Part shown: positions 5,695 through 7,846 of the stretch, piece by piece
Layout of the letters: every line of letters begins with the position of its first letter
Position numbering within the stretch: position 1 is the stretch's first letter
Assembly (NCBI GenBank): GCA_900551355.1
Contig: URVR01000076.1
Coordinates: 1-7,846 of the forward strand
Direction: 5' to 3'
DNA: 7,846 bases
Source of the DNA: an uncultured Eubacteriales bacterium
GTDB taxonomy: Bacteria; Bacillota; Clostridia; Oscillospirales; Oscillospiraceae
Position numbers and translations under genes: made by a program
Notes under the pieces: model-generated
Seen by the model: the letters and a program-made list of their open reading frames with translations, nothing else
What the model was told of the DNA's origin: nothing
Database searches by the model: none

Positions 5695-6990
5695 TTAGTT
5701 TTCTCCCATTATAATATATATGTTCTCACCGGATGTCTCCGGCAGGAATTTCCTGTCTGTGCCCACGCCCCACACGGCGGCGATGACGCCGTCCACGCAG
5801 AGCACCGGGATGGTCTCCCGTCTTTCCGGGGTCACGCCCCGCTCGGCCAGCAGCCGCTTGACACTCCGCTGCCCCCGGCTGTCCGCCAGCGTCAGCCGGT
5901 CGTCCCGCCGCCAGCACCGGGCTGTCAGCACCTGTCCCGGCCCGCACCGCAGCGCCAGTCCGCCCTCCATGGGCCTCCGGCTCACCGCGATATGTGCCGC
6001 GCCGAAGGGATTCTCCCCCTCCCGCAGCACCGTCTCCGCCGGAGCCGCCTCCGCTGCACGCATCGTCAGCACGCCGCCCCGGCTCACCGCCTCCGCGCCG
6101 CCGGGCAGCGCCAGCACGCCCTCTCCGGCGGCCAGCCGCTCCAGCGCCTCCAGGTGGACGGCGCCCAGATCCTTCCGCCCCGTGCCCAGCCGCTCCAGCA
6201 GCAGCCGCAGCATCCGGGGCCGCAGGGCCTCCGGGGCCGCCAGCAGCGCGCCGCAGTCCACGGCGCACCCCGTCTCCGGCAGGCGCGCCGCCGCCAGCTC
6301 ATCCAGATAGGCGTTCTCCCGCCGCAGGATGCCGGCTGTCCGGGCGATGTGGGCCAACGCCTCCGGGTTGATGCCCTCCAGCATGGGCCAGATCTCCAGC
6401 CGCAGCCGGTTCCGGGCGTAGGCCGTGTCGCCATTGGTCTCATCGGTGACGTAGGTCAGTCCGTTTTCCTCGATATAATCCTCAATGTCCCGCCGGGGCG
6501 TGTCCAGCAGCGGCCGGACGATATTGCCCCGTACCGGCGGGATGCCGGTAAGTCCCTGCGGCCCGGTGCCCCGCAGCAGCTGCAATATCACCGTCTCCGC
6601 CAGATCGTCCCGGTGATGGGCCGTGGCGATCCGCTCCGCGCCGATGGCCGCCGCGGTGCGCTGCAGAAAGTCGTACCGCGCCCGGCGTCCCGTCTCCTCC
6701 ACCGTCAGGCCCCATGTGCCGCACAGGCCGTACACATCTGCCTTTTCCGTGTAGAACGGGATGCCCCGCTCCCGGCAGAACGCCCGGACGAAGTCCTCGT
6801 CCCGCTGGGCGGTGGGCCGCATCAGGTGGTTCAGGTGCCCCGCCGCCGCGGTAAAGCCCTGCCGCTGTCCCAGCTTATGCAGATAGTCCAGCAGGCAGAT
6901 GGAATCCCGCCCGCCGGACACGCCGCACAGCACGATGCCGCCCTGTTCGGGCAGCATGTGCCAGCGCTCCATCCACGGCGTCAGCTCCAT
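5695..6990 (-). CDS. tilS: tRNA(Ile)-lysidine synthetase TilS
   Basis: Essential enzyme that attaches lysine to C34 of the CAU-anticodon isoleucine tRNA, so that it reads AUA and is charged with isoleucine. The N-terminal PP-loop ATPase domain carries SGGRDS (25-30), HLNH (52-55), the family block AHHRDDLAETVILQLLRGTG (124-143) and the tRNA-contacting DETNGDTAYARNRLR (183-197). A linker domain follows, then the C-terminal TilS domain at about 355-415, including SVKRLLAERGV (376-386) and AVWGVGTDRKF (405-415). Its 431 residues are in the normal range. The start ATG lies 3 bases after the dnaB stop, with GAGGAG inside the last dnaB codons, so the two are probably translationally coupled. The middle region (240-330) is very rich in Ala, Arg, Leu and Gly, reflecting the high GC content, and is poorly conserved in the family. 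Confidence 0.95.
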   Translation of the reverse strand: MELTPWMERWHMLPEQGGIVLCGVSGGRDSICLLDYLHKLGQRQGFTAAAGHLNHLMRPTAQRDEDFVRAFCRERGIPFYTEKADVYGLCGTWGLTVEETGRRARYDFLQRTAAAIGAERIATAHHRDDLAETVILQLLRGTGPQGLTGIPPVRGNIVRPLLDTPRRDIEDYIEENGLTYVTDETNGDTAYARNRLRLEIWPMLEGINPEALAHIARTAGILRRENAYLDELAAARLPETGCAVDCGALLAAPEALRPRMLRLLLERLGTGRKDLGAVHLEALERLAAGEGVLALPGGAEAVSRGGVLTMRAAEAAPAETVLREGENPFGAAHIAVSRRPMEGGLALRCGPGQVLTARCWRRDDRLTLADSRGQRSVKRLLAERGVTPERRETIPVLCVDGVIAAVWGVGTDRKFLPETSGENIYIIMGEN

Positions 6991-6993
6991 GGC

Positions 6994-7797
6994 TCACTCC
7001 TCATCGTCGTAGCGGTTCTCCAGCGTGCCGAAGGCGGTGTACTCCGGCATCCACCGCAGCTCCACCTTGCCCGTCTCGCCGTGGCGGTTCTTGGCCACGA
7101 TGCACTCGGCCACGTTGCGCTTTTCCGAATCACTGTTGTAATAGTCGTCCCGGTACAGGAACAGCACGATATCCGCGTCCTGCTCGATGGCGCCGGATTC
7201 GCGGAGGTCGGACAGCATGGGCCGCTTGTCGTCCCGCTTCTCGTTGGCACGGCTCAGCTGGCTCAGGCACAGCACCGGCACCTGCAGCTCCTTGGCCATG
7301 ATCTTCAGCATACGGCTGATATCCGACACCGCCTGCTGGCGGTTCTCGCCGGAGTAGCCCTTCCCGCCGGCGGAGGTCATCAGCTGCAGATAGTCGATGA
7401 CCACCAGTCCCAGATTGTCCAGCCGCCGGCACTTGGCGTTCATATCCGCCACCGTCAGCAGCGGGTTGTCGTCGATACGGATGTCCATCCGGCTCAGGGA
7501 GGACGCCGCCTCGGCGATGCGCTGCCAGTCGCTCTCCCGCAGGTTCCCCGTCACCAGACGGGTGTTCTCCACCAGCCCCTCGCTGGCGATGAGCCGGGTC
7601 ACCAGCTGCTCCCGGGACATCTCCAGTGAGAAGATGGCCACGGTCTTGCCCGACTCCCGCGCCGCCGACAGCGCCACGTTCAGCGCCATACTGGTCTTGC
7701 CCATACCGGGCCTGGCGGCCAGCAGCAGCAGGTCGGACTTGTTCAGTCCGTTGATCTTGGCGTCCACGGCGGAAAGGCCCGTGGACAGGCCCGGCAG
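6994..7797 (-). CDS. dnaB: Replicative DNA helicase DnaB, C-terminal ATPase domain (5' end missing)
   Basis: Hexameric helicase that unwinds DNA at the replication fork. The 267 genuine residues cover the RecA-like motor domain. They begin at LPGLSTGLSAVD, which corresponds to the family's start of that domain (usually reading TGLSTGF). Walker A is ARPGMGKT (28-35), then FSLEMSREQL (56-65), and Walker B is LVVIDYLQLM (131-140) with Asp135. The sensor region LSQLSRANEKR is at 178-188, RESGAIEQDAD at 199-209, and the Arg-finger region AKNRHGETG at 235-243. Full-length DnaB is about 440-460 residues, so the N-terminal primase-binding domain and linker (about 175 residues) lie beyond the contig edge. 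The apparent Met start further right is made of adapter codons (…DVYKRQ) and is false. The C-terminus is acidic (DDEE). Confidence 0.96.
   Translation of the reverse strand: MPGLSTGLSAVDAKINGLNKSDLLLLAARPGMGKTSMALNVALSAARESGKTVAIFSLEMSREQLVTRLIASEGLVENTRLVTGNLRESDWQRIAEAASSLSRMDIRIDDNPLLTVADMNAKCRRLDNLGLVVIDYLQLMTSAGGKGYSGENRQQAVSDISRMLKIMAKELQVPVLCLSQLSRANEKRDDKRPMLSDLRESGAIEQDADIVLFLYRDDYYNSDSEKRNVAECIVAKNRHGETGKVELRWMPEYTAFGTLENRYDDEE
6997..7002 (-). promoter_or_regulatory. Ribosome binding site of tilS inside the dnaB end
   Basis: GAGGAG on the minus strand forms the last two Glu codons of dnaB and lies 6 bases before the tilS ATG (6988-6990). This supports that ATG over the later in-frame Met codons at residues 7 and 12. 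Confidence 0.65.
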
Positions 7798-7830
7798 CTG
7801 TCTCTTATACACATCTGACGCTGCCGACGA
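7798..7830 (-). other. Nextera transposase adapter (sequencing artefact), right end
   Basis: These 33 bases are the reverse complement of the complete Nextera read-1 adapter, beginning with the mosaic end (7798-7816). They form an inverted repeat with bases 1-32. No 9-base target duplication flanks the two copies (33-41 differs from 7789-7797), so this is not an inserted Tn5 element. Genuine sequence ends at 7797. Confidence 0.98.
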
Positions 7831-7846
7831 TCGCATAAGTGTAGAT
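7831..7846 (-). other. i5 index barcode and start of P5 tail (artefact)
   Basis: After the adapter come TCGCATAA (7831-7838) and GTGTAGAT (7839-7846). The latter is the beginning of the reverse-complement P5 flow-cell sequence, so the eight bases before it occupy the i5 index position. Read in index orientation they are TTATGCGA, which I recall as Nextera XT index S522. The layout is certain; the index name is from memory. Confidence 0.9.

Noticed and set aside
18..7629. Three very long plus-strand open frames (18-2057, 2054-5164, 4834-7629), opposite the real genes
   Set aside because: They are antisense shadows of GC-rich coding genes. Their translations are dominated by His, Gln, Gly, Arg and Ala with no domain. 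They run across gene borders and the terminator, and the first one starts in adapter codons (MYKRQ). The minus-strand frames carry clear family motifs.
33..7797. CRISPR array, tRNA, rRNA, phage or defence genes
   Set aside because: I saw no regularly spaced repeats, no tRNA-like or rRNA stretch and no integrase or defence domains on either strand.
1..7846. Tn5-like composite transposon, from the inverted mosaic ends at both termini
   Set aside because: The ends are complete Nextera adapters with index and P5 tail, there is no transposase gene, and the flanking 9-mers do not match as a target duplication.

Overview
This is a GC-rich fragment from what looks like a Clostridia-type Firmicute, possibly of the Oscillospiraceae, probably a metagenome contig. 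The grounds are the AGGAGG-type ribosome sites, the Gram-positive lipoprotein signal, and the tilS-hpt-ftsH gene order also known from Bacillus. The genus cannot be fixed from the sequence alone. Both physical ends are Illumina Nextera adapter, not genome: bases 1-32 at the left, and 7798-7846 at the right, where the adapter is followed by an 8-base index and the start of the P5 tail. Genuine DNA is therefore 33-7797, and the two end genes are cut by the library fragment or contig end.

Every gene lies on the minus strand, so transcription runs from right to left. The first block (7797 to 2429) is a tight housekeeping cluster: dnaB (replicative helicase, 5' end missing), tilS (tRNA-Ile lysidine synthetase), hpt (hypoxanthine phosphoribosyltransferase), lepB (type I signal peptidase with a long charged cytoplasmic tail) and ftsH (membrane AAA+ zinc protease, TTG start). 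The gaps are 3, 15, 65 and 12 bases, which suggests one operon. A strong stem-loop at 2385-2421 closes it.

The second block (about 2165 to 33) starts after a 356-base gene-free stretch that contains a good promoter candidate at 2137-2165. It encodes an extracytoplasmic substrate-binding lipoprotein of the branched-chain amino acid (Liv) type, then a 13-bp hairpin, then a LivH-type permease truncated at the contig edge. The other transporter parts (LivM, LivG, LivF) would be expected beyond the left end.

The most interesting item is the substrate-binding protein. It has a normal start, signal peptide and lipobox, but the rest is in circularly permuted order. The segment that normally forms the second half of such proteins comes first (residues 41-270). 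A spacer follows (271-297), and then the segment that normally forms the mature N-terminus (298-434). The protein stops exactly where the normal chain would cross the hinge. The frame is open throughout. This looks like a natural permutation by tandem duplication and trimming, though an assembly artefact must be excluded.
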